DNA from: Ophthalmolycus amberensis
Taxonomy: Eukaryota; Chordata; Actinopteri; Perciformes; Zoarcidae
Length of the DNA: 64,000 nt
Direction of reading: 5' to 3'
Assembly: GCA_024529925.1 (NCBI GenBank)
Contig: JAFEUB010001186.1
Span: forward strand, 1 to 64,000
Shown here: piece by piece, positions 34,562 through 44,879 of the stretch
Layout of the letters: the number at the start of each line of letters is the position of its first letter
Position numbering within the stretch: position 1 is the first letter of the stretch
Notes under the pieces: model-generated
What the model saw: the letters and a program-made list of their open reading frames with translations, nothing else
Database searches by the model: none
What the model was told of the DNA's origin: nothing
Translations under genes and position numbers: made by a program

Positions 34562-36455
34562 TATGAATGGCCCGCTGACAGATGTGATGCAGAGTTGACT
34601 GTGGCGCAGACAAGATAGAGAAAGAAGGAAAGATAAAGATGACTAATGGAACTGTAACATAACCAAAATGGTCACCTTTCACAAATCAAAAAGAAAATCA
34701 GCCTCGACTTTCAGTTGATGGTCACGCATTCAACTTTATTTAATGGGTTGTAAACGCGTTTTTATTATCTTCATGTGCCTGTTTGTCAGTTCTCAGCCCC
34801 GTGCAACGCTTCTGGCGGCGATAAAACATGAAGATGTGAGTGTTGACCCATAAGAGCAGCAATTTGAAGCGAGTAAACAATATTTTCGACTCAGCCTCAG
34901 GGTATAAGAAAGTCTGAAAATGTTTTGCTCCTTTATACAATAGTTAGAGATCTTATTTTCCTTTTGATTGCACTCTAACTTTTCCACACATGTTTTGTCT
35001 GTAGCAGTTTTATAAAAGGGCTTTTTGCATGTTTTGAAAAAGATGGAGAGTAAAACTGCTTCTGCTTGCTTGTCGAGAGACAGACCTCCTGCCCTGAAAG
35101 CGTGACATAAAAAACAAGGAGGATCAATGAAGTATGCACACGCAATGCAGAGGGGATCTGAAAGCCCACTGTGCTCCTGATGTTCATACTTTAAAGGGCA
35201 GAAAACAGATGCTTATGTATTGAACTGCTCATCCAGATACATGTGAATAAAGCAGACAATGAAGCACAGTCACCAATTAAAACCTCCGAGCTCTTTCACA
35301 GGATCTGGTTCGTGCAAATGGTTTTTTAATTGGGTGAAAAATGTATATGAGATCAGTAAAATTGTGATAAAATATCACAATTCTGAGCTTCGATTTGGTT
35401 GCTTTTCCTGACTAAATTGTTCGTTACACATGATGTGTTCAAAGAGCATCAGAAAGTTTGAAATCATGCAAAAAATAAAGCATTTCAAACCCACCGATGG
35501 CTGTTGGTGTTCAGAGGGTTCAAATCAGTCGGATGTTTGATTGGTTTCAAAAAAACTAGATGACGGCTGAACAGGTCATTCATTTACACGCACTCGGCTG
35601 GTCAATGCTGGCATTTTGCAATAATCATCTACAGACGTGGTTGAACAAGACCGTCTGTGAACTAGGCTACTCAAGCACACACACACACACAGAGACAGAG
35701 ACAGGTAGAAGATACAGACTACAATGAGGCTGCTAAACACTGTGCCGCTGTGTTTCTTTCATTCTGCAACATCTTGAAATGTCATGTAAATGAGACACAG
35801 AGCTACTGTAACCAGGGTAAGGCATTCATTTCAAAGAGTTTTACCAGAAGGTGTGTGTGTGTGTGTGTGTGTGTGTGACAAATAATGTTTCTGTCTGTTT
35901 GAAAAATGAGAGAATCTCAGTGAAAATTTTAACAGATTGGCAGACAGCACTACACGACACATGTCTAATTTGACATCACAATAATTATAATTGGTCCGTT
36001 TCCACAGCTAAAGAGCATCTGTGTGTTTTAAATTCCAAACATACGTACACAAAAGAAACAGAGGTCAGGCTGTTTGCAATTTAAATTACAAAATGGTAAT
36101 AACCGTATCCTTAAAAGGCTTATAACTGATACAGCAATCTGTAGAAAGTGTCACAGTATCAACATTGCAAACATATTCATATAAAGAAAGAAAAAGACCC
36201 TCATGTCCTTTAGGGGGAATCAGAGACGGAGGAGACAAAGAATGAATGTGTGACACATGGAGAGAAGGCGACGAGGATAATTGGACATGAGACGTTGCTA
36301 ACTCTGACTGTGTGCATGCATGTGCATGTGAGTGCCGGTCAATATGAACCCTAAAAATGATTGAGTTCAACCATCGTTTCTTTAACATGCTTTTGCGTCT
36401 CTCTCCTCGTTTTTCATTCCACCATTTTAAACTTTATCTTTCTGTGCCAAGCATG
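34562..36455. other. Unassigned stretch with two microsatellites
   Basis: Contains (CA)n at 35676-35691 and (GT)n at 35851-35877. Otherwise AT-rich with no recognised gene or transposon. Confidence 0.45.
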
Positions 36456-36457
36456 CG

Positions 36458-36459
<2 letters not shown>

Positions 36460-36496
<37 letters not shown>
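36460..36496. repeat. (CA)n microsatellite
   Basis: About 18 CA units. Confidence 0.96.
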
Positions 36497-36498
<2 letters not shown>

Positions 36499-37040
36499 AC
36501 GTTAATGCGCTGCAACATTTTTCGAAGAAGTCAGAGTTCATCTTTCCTGAGTATTAAGTCATGACCTTTCCCACTCCACCACTCCTTTTCTTTATGAATT
36601 ATTTCCTTTTCATTCTCTGCATGCTTTATTGATCAGTCCTATGATTCTTTCATCACTTCAGACCTTTTTTCTCCTCCCGGAGGTATGAAGCACATTAACC
36701 ATTCAAACCAGGTGGGAACCATTGAATACTGTGTCAGTTTCAGTTTCAGTTTCTCCCATTATTCATGCGCAAGATGTGCCAAAATGTATGTAAGTCATAT
36801 ATTGCTTAATATTATGGTGAATATTAGAGTCTTATTTTTTCTTTGTCAATTCTTTCTAACAGTTTATAACATTAAGTTCACTTGCGTAGTTGCTGAGACC
36901 TGAGAAACTCTGGGCCAGTTAAACATACAGCAGAAAAGTGAACAGAATGGCTCGATTATCTAAAGCACTTTCTTTGTATTTGAAGCAAGTAGCTTGTGAA
37001 GTACATGAGGCTACATCTGTTCATTGAGTGTGTCTGCTCC
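36497..37040. other. Unassigned stretch
   Basis: No gene or repeat recognised. Confidence 0.4.
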
Positions 37041-37047
37041 TGTAATA

Positions 37048-37230
37048 TGTGGCGATTTGCAAGGATCAATTCTTAGGCCACTTCAGTCTCCTGTGTGTAA
37101 ATGGTGCCCATTATGCACATCACTCTCATATCTCTTATTATGCAGATGACACACAGTTGTGTCACTTAAAATTGTAATACCTGTATGAAGTTAAATACCA
37201 GCAAACACTGCATTAAAAGGATGTCACAAA
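37048..37230 (+). pseudogene. Decayed LINE reverse transcriptase fragment with YADD box
   Basis: One frame from 37048 reads C-G-D-L-Q-G-S-I-L-R-P-L-Q, like the QGS-I-L-G-P-L motif of non-LTR reverse transcriptases. A second frame from 37133 reads S-Y-Y-A-D-D-T-Q-L-C-H-L-K-L and then stops. YADDTQL is the catalytic motif C of L2-type reverse transcriptases, where the two Asp residues bind metal. The two motifs are about 30 codons apart, as expected in the palm domain, but lie in different frames, so at least one frameshift separates them. The following ttaaataccagcaaacact may be a further decayed piece. This is an old dead fragment on the same strand as, but much more decayed than, the LINE end at 43.3-44.2 kb. 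Confidence 0.75.
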
Positions 37231-38335
37231 GTTTTCAGAACTCATTAACAAAGCAGACAACAAACAATATGCCCAATTATTCACAAATAATTGGCCCAAC
37301 ATGTTGCCAGTGAAGAGAAAATAGATCCTTTTTCCTTTTCTTTGTTGTAGTGGGTCTATGAACTGTGATGTTTGGGGATATTTTTTGTGTCACTTTTGTT
37401 TTCTCTTCCAAACTAGTGATCATGTTGCGATGGGATCACGCTAGTGTAAATATCTTCCCAGCCATCTTCGAACTCTGCCTTTCATTTTCATCTCAACGAC
37501 ACATCTGCACATTTTGTGAGTGCATCTTAGACGGTTGCGACGCTGTTGCCATCTCTTGGCTACTCAAAACCTACTCCAACCATCTATTAAACTTGCTACT
37601 CAGAAACTAACTTGGTGGGTAGTGTTAAAATGATCGGGAAGAATAATGTCTAAACTATGACAATAAAATCCAAGTTGTATGAAAAGCTTCTGTTCTCTCT
37701 GAATTTCCTTTCTTTTCTTTTCCCGAAAGCATTTTTGAATATCTCCTACCAGTATGAACAAGAGATGTTGAGAAGGGTGTCGACACTTTGTATCTCCCCT
37801 TCTTGGCCCGAGGAGAAGAAAACAAGAAAAGGGAAACAAGTGACCCACAGCAGGCAGCAGGAGAGGAGGGATGGCAAGAAGGAGAGATTCGCTCAAAGCT
37901 CACATCCCGCTTTCTCCCCAAATCATCTGTCGCAATGTCCTGCTTCTCCCATCGTGTGCACTTGTGCATGTGTGTATACTACTTGCAAACTCCACTCGAT
38001 CCCACATTAATTATAGTCGGATTGGTTATTGATCTCACACACACGCTCTCTATATTGATCTAGCATGGTGCAGTCTGGTGGAGGCTCATGAAACGGTTTG
38101 TCTGATCCGGAGGCACAGAGAGAGAGGGGGAGGGCAAAAGCTTACATGAGCAAATAACTGTATTCACAAAAGCGTGTGACAAGACACTCGCGTGAGACGT
38201 GGCGTTGGTTGTGTGGGCGGGAACGTTCTGTAGCATTTCAGGAAGAACTAGAGCATTTCCTGAAGCAGTTTGTACATCAAATACACAAACTCTTCTTTGC
38301 TCAAGAATTTTTTTAAATACTCTTTATAATAACTT
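37231..38335. other. Unassigned stretch
   Basis: No gene supported. The overlapping ORFs around 37600-38060 on both strands are featureless. Confidence 0.4.
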
Positions 38336-38342
38336 AAAATAA

Positions 38343-38455
38343 TCATGGTTAAGGTTTAAATAAGGACATCTGTAATGTGAATCAAGCCACATACATCGGT
38401 TGAGTAGCTACGGGACATGAACAGCAGCCTCCTGAGTGAAAGTCCTGTGTTTGAC
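38343..38455 (+). repeat. Dispersed percomorph-type repeat, copy B
   Basis: ggttaaggtttaaataagga, then acgggacatgaacagcagcc and tcctgagtgaaagtcctgtg correspond to copy A at 23195-23325 in the same order. Strongly diverged in the first half. Confidence 0.45.
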
Positions 38456-40512
38456 CTCATCACACACCCTTTCCTCCTATCCACACAAACTTTGTCCTTC
38501 TTTATACTACGCCACCTGACTTCCAGAGCACTTGTTCAGTGCATGTATTGCTCTGTCTTGAATGAAATGAAAGCACCAAAGATGCGTTGCGATAACACTT
38601 GCAATGACTTTGACCCGGACCTTTTTAATTCGGCGCTCATGTTGACGGATTAGAGCAGCTGCACAGCCCTGTGAGCAGTGCGGTTCTGTGACTCACCGTG
38701 ACAGCCAGTAGTCATGTTGCACACATACACAGCCATGGTGAGAAGACGGCTGGATCTGCGGCGTGCCATTGTTGTGTGTGTAGGTGATACCCAGAAGTCT
38801 GGCCTTTTATTTTGATTTTTTTTTACTCCGCAGCAGCAAAAAGTTGTGTTTCTTTCTGCAGGAAGAAATTGTTCCCTGCAGGACAGCACAGTATTCTTCA
38901 ACAAATAGAAAATGGAGATTCTGCTATACAGCGAAACTGCAAATTATTCAAACTGCACGTGATATCCTTCAAATCAATTAGTACTCGTTTCCCTACATTT
39001 TCACCTGTCATCACTCAATAAATACACACTCGGGGTGTCACTGACAAAGAACTGACATAATTGACTCTGATTGGCCGAGACTATGGTCGACTGGTTGTCT
39101 AATCATTTTCCTTTAGTTTTTTCGTACACTGATCCACCTCTGTTTAAACTTTATGTGTCAGTAAAAAAACAGTGAAAACAACAAAAATGTGTGTGTGTGT
39201 GTGTGTGTGTGTGTCGACGTTGTGCGACGTTGTCCAGAGTACTGAAACAATCAATAGAGAGACAGTTTCTTAGCCCGCTTGCTTTTCGTGGTTGTAAAAA
39301 GGTTCTGTTGTAATTCCCCCCTCCCCCCATTGCAGCAATCCCCAGAGAAAAGGGAAACAACAGGGAAGTACATGGAAAAGTCAACGAGCGAGCGAGACAG
39401 AGAGACAAACAGCTGCTCTCCTCTTCCAGATGATCTCAGAGAAACTTTAATGAATTCAAAACATATTTCGTGCTCTGACAGTGCTTCTTTCTGATGCGAC
39501 TGCTCTGACTAATAGATGTATTCTTTGATTTTGAAACAGTAGCCTTGTGCTGTTGCTGTTTAGCCCGAGGCTGTCACCAACATGCACGTTTTGATAGTAG
39601 ACCAAATGTTAAAGTCACAAGTTCACAGTATACATCATAATAAATATGTATGTGACAGGATATTTCCAGTAAAATCCTTTTGAAAATGCATTTGTTTCTT
39701 AAACGTCTTTTTGGGCCTTGCGGTGATCGCCCCCTCCTGGACTAATCATCTCTCCACCTCTCTACGCATCAACATCTACGACCAGCCAGAACTATAACTG
39801 ACAGTTTCAGTCACAACTGACATGGACACAATGGACAGTTTCCAAAAATCGTATTTTCTGTGGATGAACCAAACTCGTCAGAGACACAAGTGGGAAACAC
39901 TTCAATCCAGATTGCGCCTTTAAAGGCTAACAGCCATTCCACTGACGATACAGCCTCGTATATATGTGAGTGGGATGAGATGGCAATAAACAGAACAGCT
40001 TGATGGCCTTCTCGTCTTGGCAAGGCATCCGTTCATCTACATCTTGTTTCATAAATTCACAGCTTGACTCTGATTTCTGCCTCATTACACTGTGAACAGA
40101 GAATGGGCCTGTGTGAGTGTGCGTGTGAGAGTGTGTGTGTGTGTGTGTGTGTGTGTGACTGAGACGTAAGATTACTGTCCTCGATATCGAAGGAGAGATA
40201 CTCCCAAACAATTGAAGCAGGCACCCATTTACACACACACACACACTTGGCAGTGAATATGCGTGCACACATTGGAGCAAATGCTCGATAACAAAATGCA
40301 CACTCTTCCTCACACACACGCTGAGAAACATGACTAATAATCGCAGAGGGGGTCAACATCAGTTCAGCGTTTGCAATAAAGAAACGGAGCCGCTAGTTTC
40401 CCTTCAGAGAGCGAGCTGCTTCTCTGAAACACGAGTGGACAGCGGGAGGGAGCAGAAGAGACGGGACCTTCGGTTCAAGATTGAGATCGTTAGCCCAGGA
40501 AGACTAGATAGC

Positions 40513-40544
<32 letters not shown>

Positions 40545-40930
40545 GATGTGTCCCTCGTGCTCAGCCCCTCTCTACTATCAGTATTCATCTTGCTCTCACA
40601 TCTACTGAGGCTCTATATGGTCATTTCCCTATTTTTCTTTTAAATAATCTGCTCCATAGTACTAATTGGATTATTAAACATAATGCCGCTACAGAAATGG
40701 AATCTCATTACTGTCAGTTACCATCAGAATCAGAATTCGGATTATTTGGATTTAAATCGTCCAAGGGGTCTTAGAGTAACAATTATAAGCATCAGTAGAA
40801 ACATGCTTCACGCGTCGTACTTGCACTGTTCTCACCCAGCGTTCAAAGCTATGACCACGAAAAGAATCAGAGGATGAGTGTCATTCAAAAAACTATCTTT
40901 TACCCAGGAGACCACACAATCTTTTCATTT
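38456..40930. other. Unassigned stretch with several microsatellites
   Basis: Microsatellites are (GT)n at 39189-39214, (GT)n at 40131-40157, (CA)n at 40231-40246 and (CA)n at 40513-40541. No gene is recognised between them. The His/Thr-rich ORFs are repeat artefacts. Confidence 0.5.
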
Positions 40931-40959
40931 AGTTTCATAAACTTAGTTCAGGAACGGGA

Positions 40960-41650
40960 CCACGCCCAGAACAGGGCTCATTTCCCCTGCACAAGTATTT
41001 AAGCTCAACGCACCTGTTCACTTCCTCTTCGACTCCGTTCTCTCATCCCTCCCCCCCAACCCCATTTTTTGTTTTACTATTTTTTATCTCTTGCAGGATT
41101 ACAGGAACGACAGGGGACTCTGCACCGCCGGAGCTCCCCAGAGATGGCCCCACTCAACAGTCTCTGTTCCCACCAGCCGCCGGACACCAATGGCCCTCCA
41201 TCACTTCCCTTCATCCCTCTACCTCTATCCCTACCTCCTTTCATCTCTACCTCGATCCCTACCCTACATACCTTCATCCCTCTACCCTACATCCCTTCAT
41301 CCCTCTACCCTACATCCCTTCATCCCCCTACCCTACATCCCTTCATCGCTCTACCCCTACCCTACATCCCTCTACCTCTACCCTTACCCTACATCCCTTC
41401 ATCTCTCTACCTCTACCCTTACCCTACATCCCTTCATCTCTCTACCCCTACCCTACATCCCTCTACCTCTACCCTTACCCTACATCCCTTCATCTCTCTA
41501 CCTCTACCCTTACCCTACATCCCTTCATCTCTCTACCTCTACCCTTACCCTACATCCCTTCATCACTCGACCCCTTCTGCTTCCTAAACCTAACCATCAT
41601 TCCATTACGCAATAAAAACTCTCGAAACTTATCCTGTTATTGGTGTGGTC
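40960..41650 (+). mobile_element. Possible LTR-like or other retroelement remnant enclosing a minisatellite
   Basis: The order is tatttaagctcaacgcacct (a TATA-like promoter word), a pyrimidine-rich stretch, gattacaggaacgacagggg, a minisatellite, then gcaataaaaactctcg (a polyadenylation-like signal) and ttggtgtggtccttgttag. A TATA-like word followed by AATAAA and then a ggtgtggtcctt end is how several fish retroelement terminal regions look to me. No matching second LTR, target duplication or coding region was found, so this is a weak call. Confidence 0.3.
41213..41575. repeat. Minisatellite of ccctacatcccttcatc / tctacctctaccctta units
   Basis: Units of roughly 36 bases combine ccctacatcccttcatctct with ctacctctacccttac; early copies lack the second half, giving 18 to 24-base units. 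The plus strand is nearly pure pyrimidine plus A. It stays open in two frames (172 and 174 codons) as Leu/Pro/Ser/Tyr repeats, which I attribute to composition. Confidence 0.93.
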
Positions 41651-41664
41651 CTTGTTAGTGAACT

Positions 41665-41775
41665 GCACCTAAGTAAGTATTTCACAATGTTTTCCTAAAC
41701 CTAAGTAAGTATTTCACTTTTTTTTCCTGAACCTAACTAAGTGTTTGTTTTGCCTAAATCTCACTAACGTATTGT
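41665..41775. repeat. Short tandem repeat, about 35-bp units
   Basis: Three imperfect units carry cctaa(g)taagtatttcac followed by a T-rich stretch and ttcctaaacc or ttcctgaacc. The words resemble the ggtttaggaaa / cctaaacctaa part of the family at 23195 in reverse. Confidence 0.6.
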
Positions 41776-42300
41776 CATCATCCTCGTGTTGGTTGAGTTT
41801 CTCTCTGGTTTTATTTTGAAGTGCCTTGCCTCTTCTGTTTCATGTTTGTTTCACTTCCTGTCTCTGTGGTCTTCCCTGCTTCTATGTGGCGTATCTGTCT
41901 TTGTCATGTCTCGTCCTGTTCCCTTGTTGTCATTTCAGTGTTTCCTGTTTTATTTTTGTGTTACTCTCCTCTCCTCTCGTTTCAGGTCGCTTCATTTCCT
42001 GCCTGGACTGGCTGCCCCGCCCCTGATTAAATCCAATCACCTCCACCTCCCCCTTGCTCCCCTGTCTCTGTGCCAGTTCTTCTTAGTACATCTGTCTCTC
42101 GCGGTCCAGTGAATTCCAAGTGTTTCATGTTCCTGGTTTTTGTCATCTCTGCCTGTTTTTACCCAACCTCACCCCTGCCGGATGTGTTTGCCTGTATTGA
42201 CTGCCTTCCTATGCACAACACCTATCTGGCTGTGGTGCAATTGAGCCCTGGTTCTCCCTGTGCTTCCATCGGGCGTAACCCTTATTTCCCGTGAAGAAGA
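41776..42300. other. Pyrimidine-rich stretch, possible decayed repeat
   Basis: C/T-rich sequence with cttcctgtctctgtgg, tttcctgttttatttttgtg, ccctgattaaatccaatcac and gccctggttctccctg words, the style of degenerate fish LTRs. The ORFs of 60 to 108 codons here are hydrophobic because of the C/T bias. No ends could be fixed. Confidence 0.3.
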
Positions 42301-42750
42301 AAGTTTATTTTGAAAAGACGGTATGCATGCGATGAGCAAAAATCAACACGTGTTGCTGGCTTTTGTAGGAAAACGCACAAACACATGTGGAGTAACTGTT
42401 TCATAAGATATCATAGGAAGTCTTGTATGAGGATATAATGCAGACACAGCGTATGTTTACGCACAAACACACTGTTCTGTCCTTCAAACAGGATGCAGCC
42501 AGGGTGTATAACAGAACGCTCTGAAGATGAAGTGTATATTTAAAGCTGTGAGACATTTGAATACCATTACAAATGCAACTCCATGTGTTAATGAGGTGTC
42601 AACTAGAGTACCGTTCCCTTTAGAACACGCTAACACTATCTCCAGTTTCATACCCCCCCTCTGCCCTGCATCAGCCTGCTGTTTGGGAGCAGCTGTGCCA
42701 CGCTCTTAAATATGTGCCGAGACACCTCCAACACCACACTGTGACTTGTA

Positions 42751-43040
42751 GAATTATTTTTTAGCTGCAGGACACATATTAATGAACCGAACGATGTCTC
42801 TGCGCTTTAATATTATCATCAGTTTGACAGTGGTGTAAAAAAAAAACAAATTCAAAAAAAACCAGAAGAACACCGGTTCCGCTCTGTTGAGCTCCCGTGG
42901 GATTCCAGGTCATTTCGGCGGGTGTTGTGAGTTGTTGTGGCTAATACTGTTCAGAGAAACGTAAGGCATGGTATACTAGATTATTTTAGCTGCGGGACAA
43001 ATGCTAATAAACAAGAGGAACTGCATTGTTGCGTTCAGTG
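42751..43040. repeat. Two diverged direct copies of a short block
   Basis: gaattattttttagctgcag with gacacatattaatgaaccga (from 42751) parallels gattattttagctgcgggac with aaatgctaataaacaagagg (from about 42979). The copies are about 228 bases apart and differ at many positions. A run of ten A plus eight further A lies between them (42838-42860). Confidence 0.45.
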
Positions 43041-43257
43041 TTGATGGGTCGGGTCGGGAGGTGCCCTGAGCGAGGTCTGTCTCACTCCATTTCAAGGTGC
43101 TTTGTGACACAGTTTGCTTGTTGAAGTAAAAACCACATTTAGAGAATATGTTACAAAAAACAAACATATATCCATCCCAAGTTCCATACACTCTGCGGTT
43201 CTGCTGCTTGCTGACCAGTAGCTCATGGTGGCCAATGTTAACTAATGTAAGCTTCAG
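43041..43257. other. Unassigned flank of the LINE
   Basis: No repeat or gene recognised. Confidence 0.35.
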
Positions 43258-43977
43258 ATGAATAGTAAAATGACTGAGTCAGTTCAGTTCTTTTTGTTTA
43301 TTCTCTACGAACAATTGAAAATCACCGCTCAGCTTCAGTCACTGATGTTAAAACCCACAAACCAAGCCAGAAATCTAGGTGTAGTTATGGATTCAGACCT
43401 CAACCTGAACAGCCATATCAAGACAATTACAAAATCAGCCTACTATCACCTGAAGAATATATCAAGGATTAGAGGACTTATGTCTCAACAGGATTTGGAA
43501 AAACTTGTCCATGCATTTATCTTCAGCAGACTGGACTACTGTAACGGTGTGTTTACAGGTCTCTGTAAAAAGTCCGTCAGAAAGCTGGAGCTGATTCAGA
43601 ACGCTGCAGCTCGAGTCCTCACTAAGACCAGGAGGGTGGATCACATCACTCCAGTTCTGAGGTCTTTGCACTGGCTTCCTGTCCAACAAAGAATTGACTT
43701 TAAAATCCTGCTGTTGGTTTACAAAGCACTGAATGGTTTGGGACCAAAATACATCTCTGATCTGCTGCTACCTTATGAACCATCCCGACCCCTCAGGTCG
43801 TCTGGGACCGGTCTACTTTCTGTTCCCAGAGTCAGAACTAAACATGGAGAAGCAGCGTTCAGTTTTTCTGGTCCACATATCTGGAACAAAGTCCCAGAAA
43901 GCTGCAGGTCTGCTGAGACCCTCAGCTCATTTAAATCAAGATTGAAGACCTTTCTGTTTGCTGCTGCCTTTAATTGA
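43258..43977 (+). pseudogene. C-terminal fragment of LINE reverse transcriptase polyprotein
   Basis: The 239-residue frame has LGVVMDSDLNLNSHI at about residues 41-55, then ARVLTKTRRVDHITPVLRSL, HWLPVQQRIDFKILLLVYKA and the C-terminal KSRLKTFLF. From established knowledge of L2/CR1-group LINEs, this segment follows the YADD catalytic box and covers the region after the reverse transcriptase palm to the natural C-terminus. The YADD box, the rest of the polymerase and the endonuclease are absent, so the fragment cannot retrotranspose. The frame itself is intact to its natural stop, unusual for a truncated copy and a sign of recent insertion. The first 25 or so residues are probably flanking sequence. 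Confidence 0.88.
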
Positions 43978-44180
43978 ACCACATTTAATTAATATATTAA
44001 TCAATTTCCTGCATTTCTGCATTTTACTCCTGAATTTTATTTCTTACACTGTTTCTTTAATTGTTTTTAAATCTCCTTTTCTTTTGCCTTATGTTTTGAT
44101 GCTTTTAATGGTTTTATGTGAAGCACTTTGAATTACCTTGTTGTTGAAATGTGCTATACAAATAAACTTGCCTTGCCTTA
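43258..44180 (+). mobile_element. 5'-truncated L2-type LINE, 3' end (copy 1)
   Basis: The fragment carries the C-terminal part of a non-LTR retrotransposon polyprotein and its whole 3' untranslated region, ending in aaatgtgctatacaaataaa followed by two TTGCC units. Short pentamer tails of this type are typical of L2-like elements of fish. The 5' boundary lies near 43258-43330 and is uncertain. No clear target duplication was seen. The copy at 56141-56724 in the opposite orientation is nearly identical, so both are young relative to the decayed fragment at 37.05 kb. Confidence 0.88.
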
Positions 44181-44800
44181 CTTTGCTGCACTGTTAGCAT
44201 ATGCTAATGTATTAACACTGTTTATTTGTGTGTAATGTCACGTTAATGTATTTTCATATGAACAATGGCTCAAAGGAGTGAGTGTAATCAGAAAAGTGTC
44301 CCTCGTAGTGACAAACCTCCAACACATATGTCCTCAGACTCTGCAGCTGCACTGCACCACGCGGCTAACAGACACAGTGACTCAGCGAGTGGATATCATG
44401 GAGCATCTAGCAGCTAAGGGAAGTGGGGCGTAAAGCCCGAAACCTCACTCGAATGAACTTCCAAAAAGGTCATTTCAAGTTCACGCAATCAGACTAATTG
44501 GAGACGGATTCAAGTCGTCAAGATGATTGAGCGTGCAAACACTGTTGTTAAGCAGCCGGGAGCAGCAGTCACTTAAGATGATGTGGACGACTGTGATTGG
44601 CTCATAAGAAATCCAATCAAATAGGCTGAATTTGGGAGGAGTTGGAGGGGAGTAATCACACATTACAGTAAGACATCGGGGTAATGTCTATTGGAATAGT
44701 CGGTGGAACAATACATTCAAACAGTAGTAAGAAGGAAAAAACTGGAGGTTGTTAAATAGCTAAGATATACAAAGTACATAAGATATTAAACCTCAAGGCT
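44181..44800. other. Unassigned stretch, perhaps old repeat
   Basis: A gagcatctagcagctaagg word near 44400 resembles part of a common fish repeat, but the rest is not alignable by eye. No gene recognised. Confidence 0.35.
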
Positions 44801-44802
44801 GC

Positions 44803-44841
44803 AAAAGTGTATATATACACTTTTACATATATATATATATG

Positions 44842-44876
<35 letters not shown>
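44803..44876. repeat. Palindromic (TA)n then (GA)n compound repeat
   Basis: A perfect 22-base palindrome at 44803-44824 (arm aaaagtgtata) is followed by an acat(at)n palindrome at 44825-44842 and then about 14 GA units to 44876. Confidence 0.93.

Positions 44877-44879
<3 letters not shown>

Noticed and set aside
41069..41615. 172- and 174-codon plus-strand ORFs preceded by ctcttgcag, an acceptor-like word
   Set aside because: Almost all of both frames lies in a pyrimidine minisatellite; the short lead-in shows no recognisable domain and no matching donor.
37048..44180. YADD fragment and the LINE end considered as one interrupted element
   Set aside because: They are on the same strand and in the right order, but the first is heavily decayed with a frameshift while the second is intact in frame, so separate insertions of different age fit better.
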